A stretch of 64,000 bases of DNA from Butyrivibrio sp. WCD3002 (GTDB taxonomy: Bacteria; Bacillota; Clostridia; Lachnospirales; Lachnospiraceae), in NCBI RefSeq assembly GCF_000424265.1, contig NZ_AUJO01000003.1, positions 124,001-188,000 of the forward strand, given 5' to 3'. A model generated the notes under the pieces. It made no database searches. It was not told where the DNA came from and was given only the letters and a program-made list of their open reading frames with translations. The position numbers and the translations under genes were made by a program. Of this stretch, positions 34,939 through 43,800 are shown piece after piece (the stretch's first letter is position 1; each line of letters begins with the position of its first letter).

Positions 34939-36915
34939 TTATTCTCTTATTGTGATAAGCTCATCGAATTTCTCAGAGCTTTTTCTGACAAATACACATG
35001 GCTTCCCAACAGGCGCATCCACAGTACAAACCCCCTTCTTGTACTCCTTACCTGTATAAAGATGTACCCATGTATCATCAGGTAGTGTAACCGTCCTTTT
35101 GTCGGTACCTGCTTCAAGAACAGGTGCAACCAGAATATCTCTTCCCAAAAGATACTCTGTCATCTCGCTGTAAGCCCAGGATTCATCATAGTGATAGAAC
35201 ACAGGCCTGATGACGGGAGTCCCTTTCTCTGCCGCCTCATTAACGAGTTCTTTAATATAAAATCCAAGCCTTGCATGAATCCTTGTGCACATTGCTGTGT
35301 GCTTCAAAAGCTCTTCATCTGAGTCAAACTGCACATTGTTCCCGGGCTGATTGCCCTCATGAGTTCTGAAAAGAGGCGAAAATGCATTCATCTCTTCCCA
35401 TCTCATAAGAAGTTCCTTAGTTCTTCTCATGTGCATTATGGTGGTATATCCGCCTGCATCCGAATGAGTTATGCCGTATCCTGACATGGCAAGTGACAGA
35501 GTTGCAGGTATTACAGATGGAATTCCATCATCCACCGACCAGTCTACATGCTGATCCCCTGTCCACATCATGGCCGCACTGCCAAGACTCTGCGTATAGC
35601 CTGCTCTTGTGAAAAAGAAGACTTCATCCTCTACGCCGCACTCTTCTATGGCCTCTCTGTTCATCTGTGCCCAGATACCCGGCCACTTATTGTGAAGGGC
35701 CTTAGGATCCCCGTCATAGAGCACAGCATCCACCGGCAGGTACTCACCAAAATCAGCCATCCAGCCGCCCATGCCGATCCCTATCATATTTTCCTTGATG
35801 ATATTCTTATACCAGTTGTAGGCTTCAGGATTAGTGAAATCCACCATTGCAGCCGGAAATGTTGTTATCGTAACAAGATAATCGTCTCCGTTTCTATCCT
35901 TTACGCAGTATCCCTTTTCTTTTGCTGTCTCGTAAATATCCTTCTCAAGAGCGATAAAAGGATTGATGTAACCAAGGAATCTGACGCCTTTCTCCTTCCA
36001 TTCTTTTATCTTGGATGGGAGATTGGGATATTGCTGCTCATTATATCTCCAGTTCCACATAACCTGATAGCCAAAGCCTGTACAGCGACAACCACACCAG
36101 TCCTGGCACCAGACACCGACAACTTTGCTATTTTCCCCGGAAAGCTCTTCAAGCTTCCTGTCGATATTGCCGCATCCGTCAAAGCCTTCTTTTACCTTAT
36201 CACCATCCCTGATCCAGTCCTGCATGGCAATGATGCCACCATCATAGATCCAGTCAGGAAGCCTTCTTTGACGTCCAAGAAGCGCTGTAAGCTTGTCGGA
36301 TAGTTCTGTAAAAGAAGCAGCTCTCTCACTTTTTATAACCGGAAATTCCTGCGTATAAAGTGTAATCCTGTCAGGCTTCGAAAAATCAAATTCACCGTAA
36401 GCGTTCATATCCACGTGAACATAGTACTTATCCGAAGATGTGAATGTGGGCTGCACATAATAGGACTCGTACTTATCAAAGGACAGCTTTTTCTTTGGAC
36501 GAGGTCCCCTCAGTTTTTCCTTTATAAGCTTTTTGGAAATTCTGGATGCATTCTGATGCTCCGCAACCCATATCCTTACCTTCTGCCCTTTAAGATCAAA
36601 CTCTGAATAAGTCTCCCCGCATCCGTAGATATGTTCACCCGGATTTGTAGGAAAGCTCAGCCAAAATCGGTTTATCTTAGAAGCACTGCCGGCTTCGGAT
36701 GACAACCTGATCTCAGTCCTGTCCCCGCTCTTTGTAACCCTAAGTGTCAGAATCTCTCCGGCTTTTTTGCACTCATATTTATAATCTGTCCCATCCGGAG
36801 TATTTTCCGTTTCCTTCAAAACACACTGTTCTTTCCAGTCAAAACTCTGTTTATACTTAAAGCTTCCCCTTTTCATGGAGAAGTTATTCTGCCCTGCCCC
36901 CACGCAAAGGGCCAT
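34939..36915 (-). CDS. GH31 glycosidase of the sulfoquinovosidase (YihQ) subgroup, with a changed sulfonate site
   Basis: A 658-residue cytoplasmic GH31 enzyme that aligns along its length with E. coli YihQ. Nucleophile Asp388 lies in GGWMADFGEYLP and acid/base Asp454 in WTGDQHVDWS. Of the five residues binding sulfoquinovose in YihQ (Gln262, Gln288, Arg301, Trp304, Tyr508), four are kept here as Gln232, Gln271, Trp287 and Tyr490. The Arg301 position is Gln284: FGYQVMW here against FGKRVMW in YihQ. A 13-residue insertion lies between Gln232 and Gln271. No signal peptide is seen, so cleavage is intracellular. The N-terminus is about 35 residues shorter than YihQ; the ATG lacks a close ribosome binding site and a TTG at 36921 is possible. 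Confidence 0.86.
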   Translation of the reverse strand: MALCVGAGQNNFSMKRGSFKYKQSFDWKEQCVLKETENTPDGTDYKYECKKAGEILTLRVTKSGDRTEIRLSSEAGSASKINRFWLSFPTNPGEHIYGCGETYSEFDLKGQKVRIWVAEHQNASRISKKLIKEKLRGPRPKKKLSFDKYESYYVQPTFTSSDKYYVHVDMNAYGEFDFSKPDRITLYTQEFPVIKSERAASFTELSDKLTALLGRQRRLPDWIYDGGIIAMQDWIRDGDKVKEGFDGCGNIDRKLEELSGENSKVVGVWCQDWCGCRCTGFGYQVMWNWRYNEQQYPNLPSKIKEWKEKGVRFLGYINPFIALEKDIYETAKEKGYCVKDRNGDDYLVTITTFPAAMVDFTNPEAYNWYKNIIKENMIGIGMGGWMADFGEYLPVDAVLYDGDPKALHNKWPGIWAQMNREAIEECGVEDEVFFFTRAGYTQSLGSAAMMWTGDQHVDWSVDDGIPSVIPATLSLAMSGYGITHSDAGGYTTIMHMRRTKELLMRWEEMNAFSPLFRTHEGNQPGNNVQFDSDEELLKHTAMCTRIHARLGFYIKELVNEAAEKGTPVIRPVFYHYDESWAYSEMTEYLLGRDILVAPVLEAGTDKRTVTLPDDTWVHLYTGKEYKKGVCTVDAPVGKPCVFVRKSSEKFDELITIRE

Positions 36916-36970
36916 ATTTTCAAAGACTATTGTAATTCCCTCCCTGATGTCATATTATTAAAACAAATAA

Positions 36971-36991
36971 TTGATTAAATGTTTTAATTAA
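36971..36991. promoter_or_regulatory. Operator-like palindrome before the GH31-GPH operon
   Basis: TTGATTAA-N5-TTAATTAA, one mismatch from a perfect palindrome. It begins nine bases past the -10 of the GH31 promoter, where a repressor would block transcription start. Confidence 0.68.
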
Positions 36992-37000
36992 CCCTAAATC

Positions 37001-37029
37001 ATTCTATATTAACTTTTACGTTTTCTCAA
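37001..37029 (-). promoter_or_regulatory. Sigma-A promoter of the GH31-GPH operon
   Basis: On the minus strand TTGAGA (37024-37029) is spaced exactly 17 bp from TAGAAT (37001-37006), leading into the palindrome at 36971-36991. Confidence 0.6.
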
Positions 37030-37099
37030 TTGTGAATAAATAAAGAAAAATAGACATTCCAATTGTGCATATATACAGAATCGCATATACAGAAATTGT

Positions 37100-37129
37100 T
37101 TATAAAAAGCTTCCAAAATAAGGTATAAT
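37100..37129 (+). promoter_or_regulatory. Possible promoter of the acyltransferase gene
   Basis: A consensus TATAAT -10 (37124-37129) lies about 40 bp before the ATG at 37171. The -35 is poor; TTATAA at 37100-37105 with 18-bp spacing is the best candidate. Confidence 0.4.
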
Positions 37130-37170
37130 ATCTCTATAAACAAGCCAGGCCAGAAAGGTTTATTTATCGA

Positions 37171-37896
37171 ATGCTTAGATTTTATTACGTAATAATAGTC
37201 TCTTTACCTCTGATTATCTATTACATCATACGGGCAAGGATCATCATGAGAAAGCCCGGAAAATACAGTGATGAGTATTGCTACAAAATCGCAAGAAACA
37301 TGGTCCGCAAGGTTATGCAAAACTGTTTTATCAAAACTAACTGCTACGGATTAGATAACCTTCCAAAGGAAGGTGGATATATAATGATTCCCAATCATCA
37401 GGGCAAATTTGATGCTCTTGGCATCATCAATTCTCATGATGAACCCTGTAGTGTTGTTATAGATCTTGATCGTTCAAAGATGATACTTACAAATGAATTC
37501 ATAGGACTACTGCGCGGAATTCGTCTTGATAAAAATGATATGCGTGCTCAGATTAAGAGCATGCGCCAGATGGCAGATGAGGTAAAAGACGGAAGAAGGT
37601 ACATTCTCTTTCCTGAAGGAGGATACGATCACAATCAGAATACTTTGCAGGAATTTATGCCGGGAGCCTTCAAGACGGCTCTCTGGTCAAAACAGCCAAT
37701 AGTTCCGGTGGCGCTTGTTGATTCCTATAAGCCCTTTGAACTCAATTCTTTAAAGCCTGTGACTACACAGGTGCATTTCCTTAAGCCCATCTACTACGAT
37801 GAATATAAGGACATGAACACCACTGAAATAGCTGGTATGGTTAAAAAGCTTATTGAATCTAAGATTGCCGAAGCCTTAGACTCAGCAAATAAGTAA
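37171..37896 (+). CDS. PlsC-like lysophospholipid acyltransferase
   Basis: A 241-residue membrane-associated acyltransferase, expected to acylate 1-acyl-glycerol 3-phosphate to phosphatidate. An N-terminal helix (about 3-20) is followed by the catalytic HxxxxD motif in PNHQGKFDALG near residue 75 and the FPEGG glycerophosphate-binding motif near 150. Closing segments include PIVPVALVDSYK. AAAGG precedes the ATG. It is monocistronic on the plus strand, divergent from the sulfosugar locus and ending at a strong terminator. Which acyl donor it uses cannot be told. Confidence 0.88.
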   Translation: MLRFYYVIIVSLPLIIYYIIRARIIMRKPGKYSDEYCYKIARNMVRKVMQNCFIKTNCYGLDNLPKEGGYIMIPNHQGKFDALGIINSHDEPCSVVIDLDRSKMILTNEFIGLLRGIRLDKNDMRAQIKSMRQMADEVKDGRRYILFPEGGYDHNQNTLQEFMPGAFKTALWSKQPIVPVALVDSYKPFELNSLKPVTTQVHFLKPIYYDEYKDMNTTEIAGMVKKLIESKIAEALDSANK

Positions 37897-37931
37897 GAGC
37901 ATCATTATACCGGAGAAAATGCTCGAAAAAT

Positions 37932-37965
37932 AACGCAGGCTACAAATTTAATTGCAGCCTGCGTT
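37932..37965. terminator. Intrinsic terminator between converging genes
   Basis: A 10-bp stem AACGCAGGCT/AGCCTGCGTT with a run of T on the plus strand. The following minus-strand gene ends within the T-tract, so it probably terminates both. Confidence 0.8.
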
Positions 37966-37967
37966 TT

Positions 37968-39269
37968 TTATTCTTCCGTATCCTGTTCTGTCTCGGTCTG
38001 ACTTTCCTTTGTATCAAAAGTGCCCTCAGGTATGTAAACCAGCACCGCAGTAATACGGTTTCTCTTTATGGCACTTGCGGTAAGCTCCACTCCGTTATCC
38101 AGCTTTGTGGTCTCGCCGCCTCTTGGCAATCTGTCGAGATTCTCTATCATCAGTCCGCCGATTGAATCATAATCGTCAGATTCAAACTGAGTTCCAAGAG
38201 CATCATTGATATCATCCAGCTTCATATTTCCTTCTACAAGGAACCTTCCATCGCCAAGCTCTCTAATCTGCTCCTCTTCGTCCGTATCATATTCATCTCT
38301 GATCTCACCAACGATTTCTTCAAGGAGGTCTTCCAGCGTGATCATACCAACCGTTGCGCCGTATTCACTAAGGACAAAGGCAACGTTCTGGGCATTTTTC
38401 CTCATCTCCACAAGAAGGTCCGCCGTCTTTTTATATTCGTAGGTGTAATAAGCTTCTCTTAAATAATCACTTATCTTGAAATTGTCCTTATCGGATACCA
38501 GCACTATATCCTTGATATTTATAAGTCCGATTATATTATCCTGATTGTCCTCATAAACAGGAATTCTGGTATACATCTCCTGCTTAAAGACTCTCATGAC
38601 CTCGTGATATTCAGCATCAGCGCTGACGCAGCTCATATCAATTCTGGGGATCATGACATCCTTGGCAACAGCGTCACTGAATTCAAAAATGTTGTAAATG
38701 ATCTCCTTCTCACCGCTCTCGATTACACCGTCCTCATGGCTTACATCAACGTAGGTCTTAAGCTCGTTCTCAGTCATGACAGTTTTGCTGTTTTTATCGA
38801 TCCGAAGGATTCCAAGTACCACATCGGCTATGGTATTAACGATCCAGATAAAGGGCGTAAGCACCCACATGATCGCAAGGATAATTCTTGCATAATAAAG
38901 CGAAAGATTCTCAGCATAGGTTGTAGCTATTGTCTTAGGAATAATCTCACCGATTATGAGAACAGCTATTGTAAGGACTCCTGTTCCTATACTTACAGCC
39001 CAGTCACCCCACAGCCTTTGTACAAACATGGTAGCAAGAGCAGATGCTGACAGATTGACTATGTTATTACCGATAAGCACCGCTGAGAGCATCTTCTGAT
39101 AATTATCAAGAATCTGAGAAACAGCTATTGCTCTCTTATTATTTTCATCAACAAGCGTCTTTATTCTCACTCTGCTGACACAACTCATGGCTGTCTCTGC
39201 CGATGAAAAGAACGCCGATAAAAAGACCAGTAAAACAAGTATTACGAACTGTATTATGTTTTGCTGCAA
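37968..39269 (-). CDS. CNNM/CorC-type transmembrane protein (hemolysin family)
   Basis: A 433-residue membrane protein with an N-terminal DUF21/CNNM domain of four helices (about 5-180), two CBS domains (about 200-320) and a C-terminal CorC_HlyC domain (about 335-415). The DUF21 domain starts with FLSAFFSSAETAMSCVSRVR. Members are linked to magnesium export and cation homeostasis rather than lysis. I place the start at TTG 39269, preceded by AGGGGGA; the longer frame reaches 39293 and would overlap the upstream HAD gene. The last ten residues are acidic and Thr-rich. Confidence 0.86.
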   Translation of the reverse strand: MQQNIIQFVILVLLVFLSAFFSSAETAMSCVSRVRIKTLVDENNKRAIAVSQILDNYQKMLSAVLIGNNIVNLSASALATMFVQRLWGDWAVSIGTGVLTIAVLIIGEIIPKTIATTYAENLSLYYARIILAIMWVLTPFIWIVNTIADVVLGILRIDKNSKTVMTENELKTYVDVSHEDGVIESGEKEIIYNIFEFSDAVAKDVMIPRIDMSCVSADAEYHEVMRVFKQEMYTRIPVYEDNQDNIIGLINIKDIVLVSDKDNFKISDYLREAYYTYEYKKTADLLVEMRKNAQNVAFVLSEYGATVGMITLEDLLEEIVGEIRDEYDTDEEEQIRELGDGRFLVEGNMKLDDINDALGTQFESDDYDSIGGLMIENLDRLPRGGETTKLDNGVELTASAIKRNRITAVLVYIPEGTFDTKESQTETEQDTEE

Positions 39270-39286
39270 ATTAGTTCCCCCTGTAA

Positions 39287-39949
39287 TTAGCAAAATTCTT
39301 CTTCAAGTAATTTTATTATATCATCCGGTACATCTGCAAATATCTTACCGCCGGCTTCGAGTTGCTCTTCCCTGGTACGAAACCCCCATGCAACACTTAT
39401 GCAGGGCATACCCGAATTAGCTGCCGTTTTTATATCCACATCAGAATCACCTACATACACGCAATCAGATGCTGTGACACCTAAAATCTTCATGGCTTCT
39501 ATAACGGTATCGGGTTCCGGCTTTTTACGAATGCCGGCGCTCTCGCCTATGGCAACATCTATTGTATCCTTAAAATACAGCTCCGCCAGCTCCTTTGTGG
39601 CATCCATAAATTTATTTGATACAATTGCAAGCTTATAACCCATCTCTTTAAGAGCCGTAAGAAGCTCAGGAATTCCCTTGTAGGGGCCACTGTTATCGTT
39701 GCAATGAAGCTTGTAATGCTCCTTAAAGTCTGCAAATGCTGCTTCAAAATCCGGATTTGAAAGACCTCCGGGAACACAGCGTTCCATCAGCTTCTGCACT
39801 CCGTTTCCCACTCTGTATTGTATATCATGCAGTGAACAGGTTTCCATACCATGCTTTTCAAGTGCATAATTGACACTCAGCATAAGGTCCTCGAGTGTAT
39901 ATAAAAGTGTTCCGTCAAGATCAAATATTACTGCCTTAATATTACTCAT
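39287..39949 (-). CDS. HAD-superfamily phosphatase (phosphoglycolate phosphatase-like)
   Basis: A 220-residue haloacid dehalogenase hydrolase with all four motifs: FDLDGTLLYT (nucleophile Asp), the serine of LAIVSNKFMD, a lysine in GIRKKPEPD, and the metal-binding YVGDSDVDIKTA. The helical cap between about 18 and 85 puts it in subfamily I with Gph and PpaX. The substrate is uncertain. It begins directly after the MATE gene stop (TAA then ATG), so the two are translationally coupled. Confidence 0.88.
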   Translation of the reverse strand: MSNIKAVIFDLDGTLLYTLEDLMLSVNYALEKHGMETCSLHDIQYRVGNGVQKLMERCVPGGLSNPDFEAAFADFKEHYKLHCNDNSGPYKGIPELLTALKEMGYKLAIVSNKFMDATKELAELYFKDTIDVAIGESAGIRKKPEPDTVIEAMKILGVTASDCVYVGDSDVDIKTAANSGMPCISVAWGFRTREEQLEAGGKIFADVPDDIIKLLEEEFC

Positions 39950-41344
39950 TTACGCAATTTCTGCCTTTCCCGGTCCCATCTTGGAAATGACCTTTTTCTT
40001 TATGATGAAATAACTAATAAGATGAGCGGATGCGGTTATAAACCAGGTCACAGGATATGAAATATAAAGAACCGTCAGCGAATGATATATTCTAAATATC
40101 GTCAAAATCCAAACAATTCTAAGGCCACAAGCACCTACTATAGATACTATCATAGGTACGGTAGAATATCCCATTCCTCGAAGGCTTCCGCATATTACAT
40201 CCATACATCCGCACAGAAAATACAATGTGCAGATGATAGCCATACGCTCAACACCAAACTTTATGGTATCCGGCTCAGCAGTATATATTGCCACAAGCTT
40301 TGGTCCAAAGAGATAGAACAGATTACCCATAGCAAGTCCCACAACCGCTACTATAGCAAGGCAGTTACGAAGAACCTTCCCTATTCTGTCAGCCTTACCT
40401 GCACCTACATTCTGGCTGGTAAAGGATACGCAGGCCTGATAAATGGAGTTCATAGCCATATATACAAAGCCCTCAAGGTTGGCACCTGCTGCGCTTCCCG
40501 CCATTGCTGTTGCACCAAACTCATTTATAGATGACTGAATAAGTACATTTGAAAATGAAAAGATTGTCCCCTGAAGTCCTGCAGGAAGTCCGACTCTTAT
40601 GATCCTTCTTGCCTTATCCATGTTCACCCGGATTTTTCTAAGATCAAGCTTATAGCTTTCTTCCGTATTCATAAGAGCTCTTACTATAAGAGCTGCGGAT
40701 ACTGCCTGTGCAATTATGGTAGCCAGCGCAACGCCTGCCACATTCATCTGAAGAAGAATGACGAAAATAAGATTCAGGATAACATTTATGACACCTGCTC
40801 CCATAAGGTAATACAGAGGTCTTCTGGTATCCCCTGTTGCCCTTAGAACAGCTGCACCGAAATTGTAAAGAAGCGTCACAGGCATTCCTATAAAATAGAT
40901 TCTCATATAAAGAGCAGAAAGATCGATTACTTCCTCAGGTGATCCCATAAGCTCCAGGATAGGTTTAGATGCAAGAAAACCGATGACTGCAATGATAACA
41001 CCGCCGATAAGCGCAAGTGCTACAGTTGTGTGAACCGTCTCACTCATCTCTCTTTTCTGCTTACCTGCAAAATATCTTGCCGCCAGAACATTTACACCTA
41101 CGGATAGTCCCATGAAAACACTAAGGAGCAAGTTTATTACTGCTCCCGTTGATCCTATGGCTGCAACGCAGTTGGCACCCATGGTCTCATCGCCGGAAAA
41201 CTGTCCCACAACCACAATATCTGCAGCATTAAACAAAAGCTGTAAAACGCTCGAGATCATCAGTGGTATAGAAAAAAGGAGAATCTTCGGCAGAAGAGCC
41301 CCCTCCGTCATGTCTATTTCATATTTCTTATTACCAGCACTCAT
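39950..41344 (-). CDS. MATE family efflux transporter
   Basis: A 464-residue membrane protein with 12 predicted helices in two MatE repeats. Recognisable parts are the N-terminal MTEGALLPKILLFSIPLM, NAADIVVVGQFSG, VNVLAARYFAGKQ, and the second-repeat start ARRIIRVGLPAGLQGTIFSFSN. It would export small cationic or drug-like molecules in exchange for Na+ or H+. The ATG at 41344 has AGGG before it; an upstream GTG start at 41371 is less likely. It is followed directly by the HAD phosphatase and preceded by the phosphopantetheinyl transferase. Confidence 0.92.
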   Translation of the reverse strand: MSAGNKKYEIDMTEGALLPKILLFSIPLMISSVLQLLFNAADIVVVGQFSGDETMGANCVAAIGSTGAVINLLLSVFMGLSVGVNVLAARYFAGKQKREMSETVHTTVALALIGGVIIAVIGFLASKPILELMGSPEEVIDLSALYMRIYFIGMPVTLLYNFGAAVLRATGDTRRPLYYLMGAGVINVILNLIFVILLQMNVAGVALATIIAQAVSAALIVRALMNTEESYKLDLRKIRVNMDKARRIIRVGLPAGLQGTIFSFSNVLIQSSINEFGATAMAGSAAGANLEGFVYMAMNSIYQACVSFTSQNVGAGKADRIGKVLRNCLAIVAVVGLAMGNLFYLFGPKLVAIYTAEPDTIKFGVERMAIICTLYFLCGCMDVICGSLRGMGYSTVPMIVSIVGACGLRIVWILTIFRIYHSLTVLYISYPVTWFITASAHLISYFIIKKKVISKMGPGKAEIA

Positions 41345-41377
41345 TTTAATACCCTGTGCGTTTATACGCACGAAAAA

Positions 41378-42082
41378 CTAAAAAACAACCTCTTGAAGGT
41401 TAATATTATCCGTCCTCTCTCCGATACATACTGTAAGAACGTTTCCAATGAGGGGGAGAGGTTCTATTATATAACCGGCAGTTGCTTCGGGACTTCCTTT
41501 GCGAATTTCCATATCATCAAAGGATATATGGAAACCGCTCAGGTCTTCCTGAAGTCCATAGCCGGTCATTTTTATGTAAGCTTCTTTTGCGGACCAGATT
41601 CTGAAAAACATGTGTGAACGCTCTTCATCATCTTCTATCTTCCTCAGAATCTCATTTTCTTTATCAGAGTAAAATCTCTCGGCAAGCTTATCGGGATCTG
41701 ATACCCGCTCTTCCTGCACATCAATTCCAACAGGAATATCTGCTGTGACAAGGGCCACGTAGTTGCCCGAATGAGATAATGAAAAATGGAAACTCGGATA
41801 ATTTTTAACGTACGGTTTACCATTTTCTACCAAGACGTAGCTTATGTCAAGTACATCTTCCGGAGAAAACTTTTGCGTTTTGCTCTCTTGGATATAATCC
41901 TTTAGAGCAGTCTGAATTAGAGCTCCTCCCACAAGGCTGCTCACCTTATCGGGGAGTCTTTTAAATCGTACAGCCTTCTCAATGCGCTCCTTATCCACTT
42001 TTTTCATAAGGTCTTCTAAAATCGCATCATCGGCCCCGGCCTGCTCTATTAGATTATGAACGTTACTATAATAGATTTTCAA
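41378..42082 (-). CDS. 4'-phosphopantetheinyl transferase (Sfp type)
   Basis: A 234-residue enzyme that loads the phosphopantetheine arm onto carrier proteins. The two-half ACPS fold is shown by FHFSLSHSGNYVALVTADIPVGIDVQEER (given here in parts: FHFSLSHSGNYVAL and VGIDVQEER) and by FFRIWSAKEAYIKMTG, which contains the WxxKEA motif binding magnesium and coenzyme A. It starts at TTG with GAGG before it. No polyketide or peptide synthetase gene is in the window. It lies between hisS and a MATE pump. Confidence 0.9.
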   Translation of the reverse strand: MKIYYSNVHNLIEQAGADDAILEDLMKKVDKERIEKAVRFKRLPDKVSSLVGGALIQTALKDYIQESKTQKFSPEDVLDISYVLVENGKPYVKNYPSFHFSLSHSGNYVALVTADIPVGIDVQEERVSDPDKLAERFYSDKENEILRKIEDDEERSHMFFRIWSAKEAYIKMTGYGLQEDLSGFHISFDDMEIRKGSPEATAGYIIEPLPLIGNVLTVCIGERTDNINLQEVVF

Positions 42083-42097
42083 ATCAGCCTCTTAAAA

Positions 42098-43366
42098 TCA
42101 GTGCTTAAGTTCTGTCTTGTAGAAATCCTTAAATTCTTCGTAGCCCTGAGCTGTAAGCTGCTCCTTCTGGAACTTCTTGTTCTTGTTCATACGAACAACA
42201 AGAATCTGCTTACCTGCTGCTCTTTCCTTCTGAGCCTCTGCGATGATATCAGATAACTGCTCACCGCCGATACCCTTCTCCACAAGGAATGCTACCTTAT
42301 CCTTTTCATCGGGAATCTTGAAGCCCTCATCCATCATGATCATGATGATGCGCTCAAAGCCGATAGAAAATCCGCAGGCAGGTGTATCCTGACCTGTAAA
42401 CTTGCCAACCATCTTGTCATAGCGTCCGCCACCGCCGCAGCTTCCGCCGTACTGAGGCATTGCTACTTCAAAGATAGTACCTGTGTAATATGACATTCCG
42501 CGAACAAGAGTGGGATCGAAAACAAGCTCGAACTCAGCACTCTTTGTGGTATCAACACTTGAAATGATCTCTTCAAGATTGTTCTTTACTTCTTCTTCAA
42601 GGAACTCACCGAGCTCATCGGCAAGGAATCTGATTCCGTCGATAGCACCCTTATCCTCTACGTTCTTGAACAGGTTGAGGTATTTATCTATGCTTGCCTT
42701 GTCAAAGCCGTCCTTCTCAAGCTCTTCCGCAACACCCTCAAGACCAATCTTATCCATCTTATCAAGAGTTATGAAAACAGAATCATAGCTCTCTTCCGGG
42801 AATCCACTGTAAGCAGCCATAGCTTTAAGCATACGTCTGTCATTTATTCTGATCTGGAAGCCCTTAAAACCAAGTCTTCCGAGAGTTGTGGTTGTAGCAA
42901 GAATAAGCTCTATTTCTGCAAGGTTAGTTGCTTCACCAAGAATATCAATATCGCACTGCATAAACTGGCGATAACGTCCCTTCTGAGGTCTGTCCGCTCT
43001 CCATACATATCCCATCTGAAGCGCTTTAAAGGGTGAAGGAAGCTCATTCTGGTGATTTGAATAATATCTTACAAGAGGAACAGTAAGGTCATAGCGAAGT
43101 CCTGAATCTGTAAGATCATTCTCTTCCTTTGCTGTCTCTAAGTTAAGCTTCTCTCCTCTTTTCATTACCTTGAAGATAAGCTTCTCGTTCTCACCACCCT
43201 GCTTACTGTTAAGGTTCGCAAGAGATTCAACGCTGGGAGTATCAATAGATGTAAAACCAAATCCTGCATAGGTCTCCTTAATGATACCTATTACATAATC
43301 TCTCAGCTTCATCTCCTCAGGGAGAATATCCTTCATACCTGTTACAGGCTTTTTTATCAGTGCCAT
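42098..43366 (-). CDS. hisS: Histidyl-tRNA synthetase
   Basis: A 422-residue class II aminoacyl-tRNA synthetase. Motif 1 is near VTGMKDILPEE, motif 2 near FKALQMGYVWRADRPQKGRYRQF (seen as QMGYVWRADRPQKGRYRQF), the histidine-binding RGMSYYTGTIFEVA follows, and motif 3 is ACGFSIGFERI. A short C-terminal anticodon-binding domain completes it. The full length and presence of the histidine motifs argue for HisS rather than the regulatory paralogue HisZ. It is 15 bp from the phosphopantetheinyl transferase gene. No T-box leader is visible. Confidence 0.94.
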   Translation of the reverse strand: MALIKKPVTGMKDILPEEMKLRDYVIGIIKETYAGFGFTSIDTPSVESLANLNSKQGGENEKLIFKVMKRGEKLNLETAKEENDLTDSGLRYDLTVPLVRYYSNHQNELPSPFKALQMGYVWRADRPQKGRYRQFMQCDIDILGEATNLAEIELILATTTTLGRLGFKGFQIRINDRRMLKAMAAYSGFPEESYDSVFITLDKMDKIGLEGVAEELEKDGFDKASIDKYLNLFKNVEDKGAIDGIRFLADELGEFLEEEVKNNLEEIISSVDTTKSAEFELVFDPTLVRGMSYYTGTIFEVAMPQYGGSCGGGGRYDKMVGKFTGQDTPACGFSIGFERIIMIMMDEGFKIPDEKDKVAFLVEKGIGGEQLSDIIAEAQKERAAGKQILVVRMNKNKKFQKEQLTAQGYEEFKDFYKTELKH

Positions 43367-43439
43367 TTTTAGTCCTCTACTTTCTTTAATTATTCAAAAG
43401 GAAGTTCATACCATGGTCTCGAAAAATCCCGACCGGTAT

Positions 43440-43715
43440 TCACTTAAACCAATACCAGGGATTGCTTAGTTTTTTCGCGCGAAGCACTATGTCCTCGCGG
43501 TTCTGTTTGATGTAAAACTCAAGAGCTGCAATCTCGTCAGGCTCAAAGCCCTCCGACTTCATGATCTTGTAGCCCGGTATTATTCCTTCCGCGCTGGCTT
43601 CCTCACCGCCAGGTCCTTTCCTTATAAAGTATATCCTTATAAAGGTCTTTCCCGACTTAGACGTTAAAAGTCCTGTCTGAGTCATTTCCAGTTCCTGGCC
43701 AAAATTTTTTGCCAT
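43440..43715 (-). CDS. Small conserved protein of unknown function
   Basis: A 91-residue soluble protein with no signal peptide or membrane helix. It begins MAKNFGQELEMTQTGLL, has a beta-rich first half (SGKTFIRIYFIRKG), and ends in a helix followed by NPWYWFK. I recall similar short proteins next to hisS in Lachnospiraceae but cannot name a function. The ATG at 43715 has GGGGGA at four-base spacing, and the frame could also open at a GTG four codons earlier. It lies 73 bp before hisS on the same strand. Confidence 0.65.
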   Translation of the reverse strand: MAKNFGQELEMTQTGLLTSKSGKTFIRIYFIRKGPGGEEASAEGIIPGYKIMKSEGFEPDEIAALEFYIKQNREDIVLRAKKLSNPWYWFK

Positions 43716-43762
43716 ACTATCCCCCACATAGAATTAAAAAATATTCTCAAACCATAATAAAG

Positions 43763-43790
43763 GGGCGGAACAAAAATTACAAGTCCGCCC
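43763..43790 (-). terminator. Hairpin terminator after the TldE-like gene
   Basis: GGGCGGA/TCCGCCC stem with a 14-nt loop, followed on the minus strand by CTTTATTAT. It separates the tldD-tldE pair from the small gene and hisS. Confidence 0.6.
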
Positions 43791-43800
43791 ACAGTTGCCA

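Noticed and set aside
35548-36303. 251-codon plus-strand frame
   Set aside because: It lies antisense inside the GH31 gene, has no ribosome binding site and a composition typical of a reversed coding frame.
37000-37170. Small RNA or riboswitch in the divergent region before the acyltransferase gene
   Set aside because: The sequence is AT-rich with promoter elements for both directions but no stable conserved stem or terminator.
43367-43439. Possible T-box leader before hisS
   Set aside because: Only 73 bp separate hisS from the upstream small gene, and no T-box-like conserved segment or terminator/antiterminator pair is visible.
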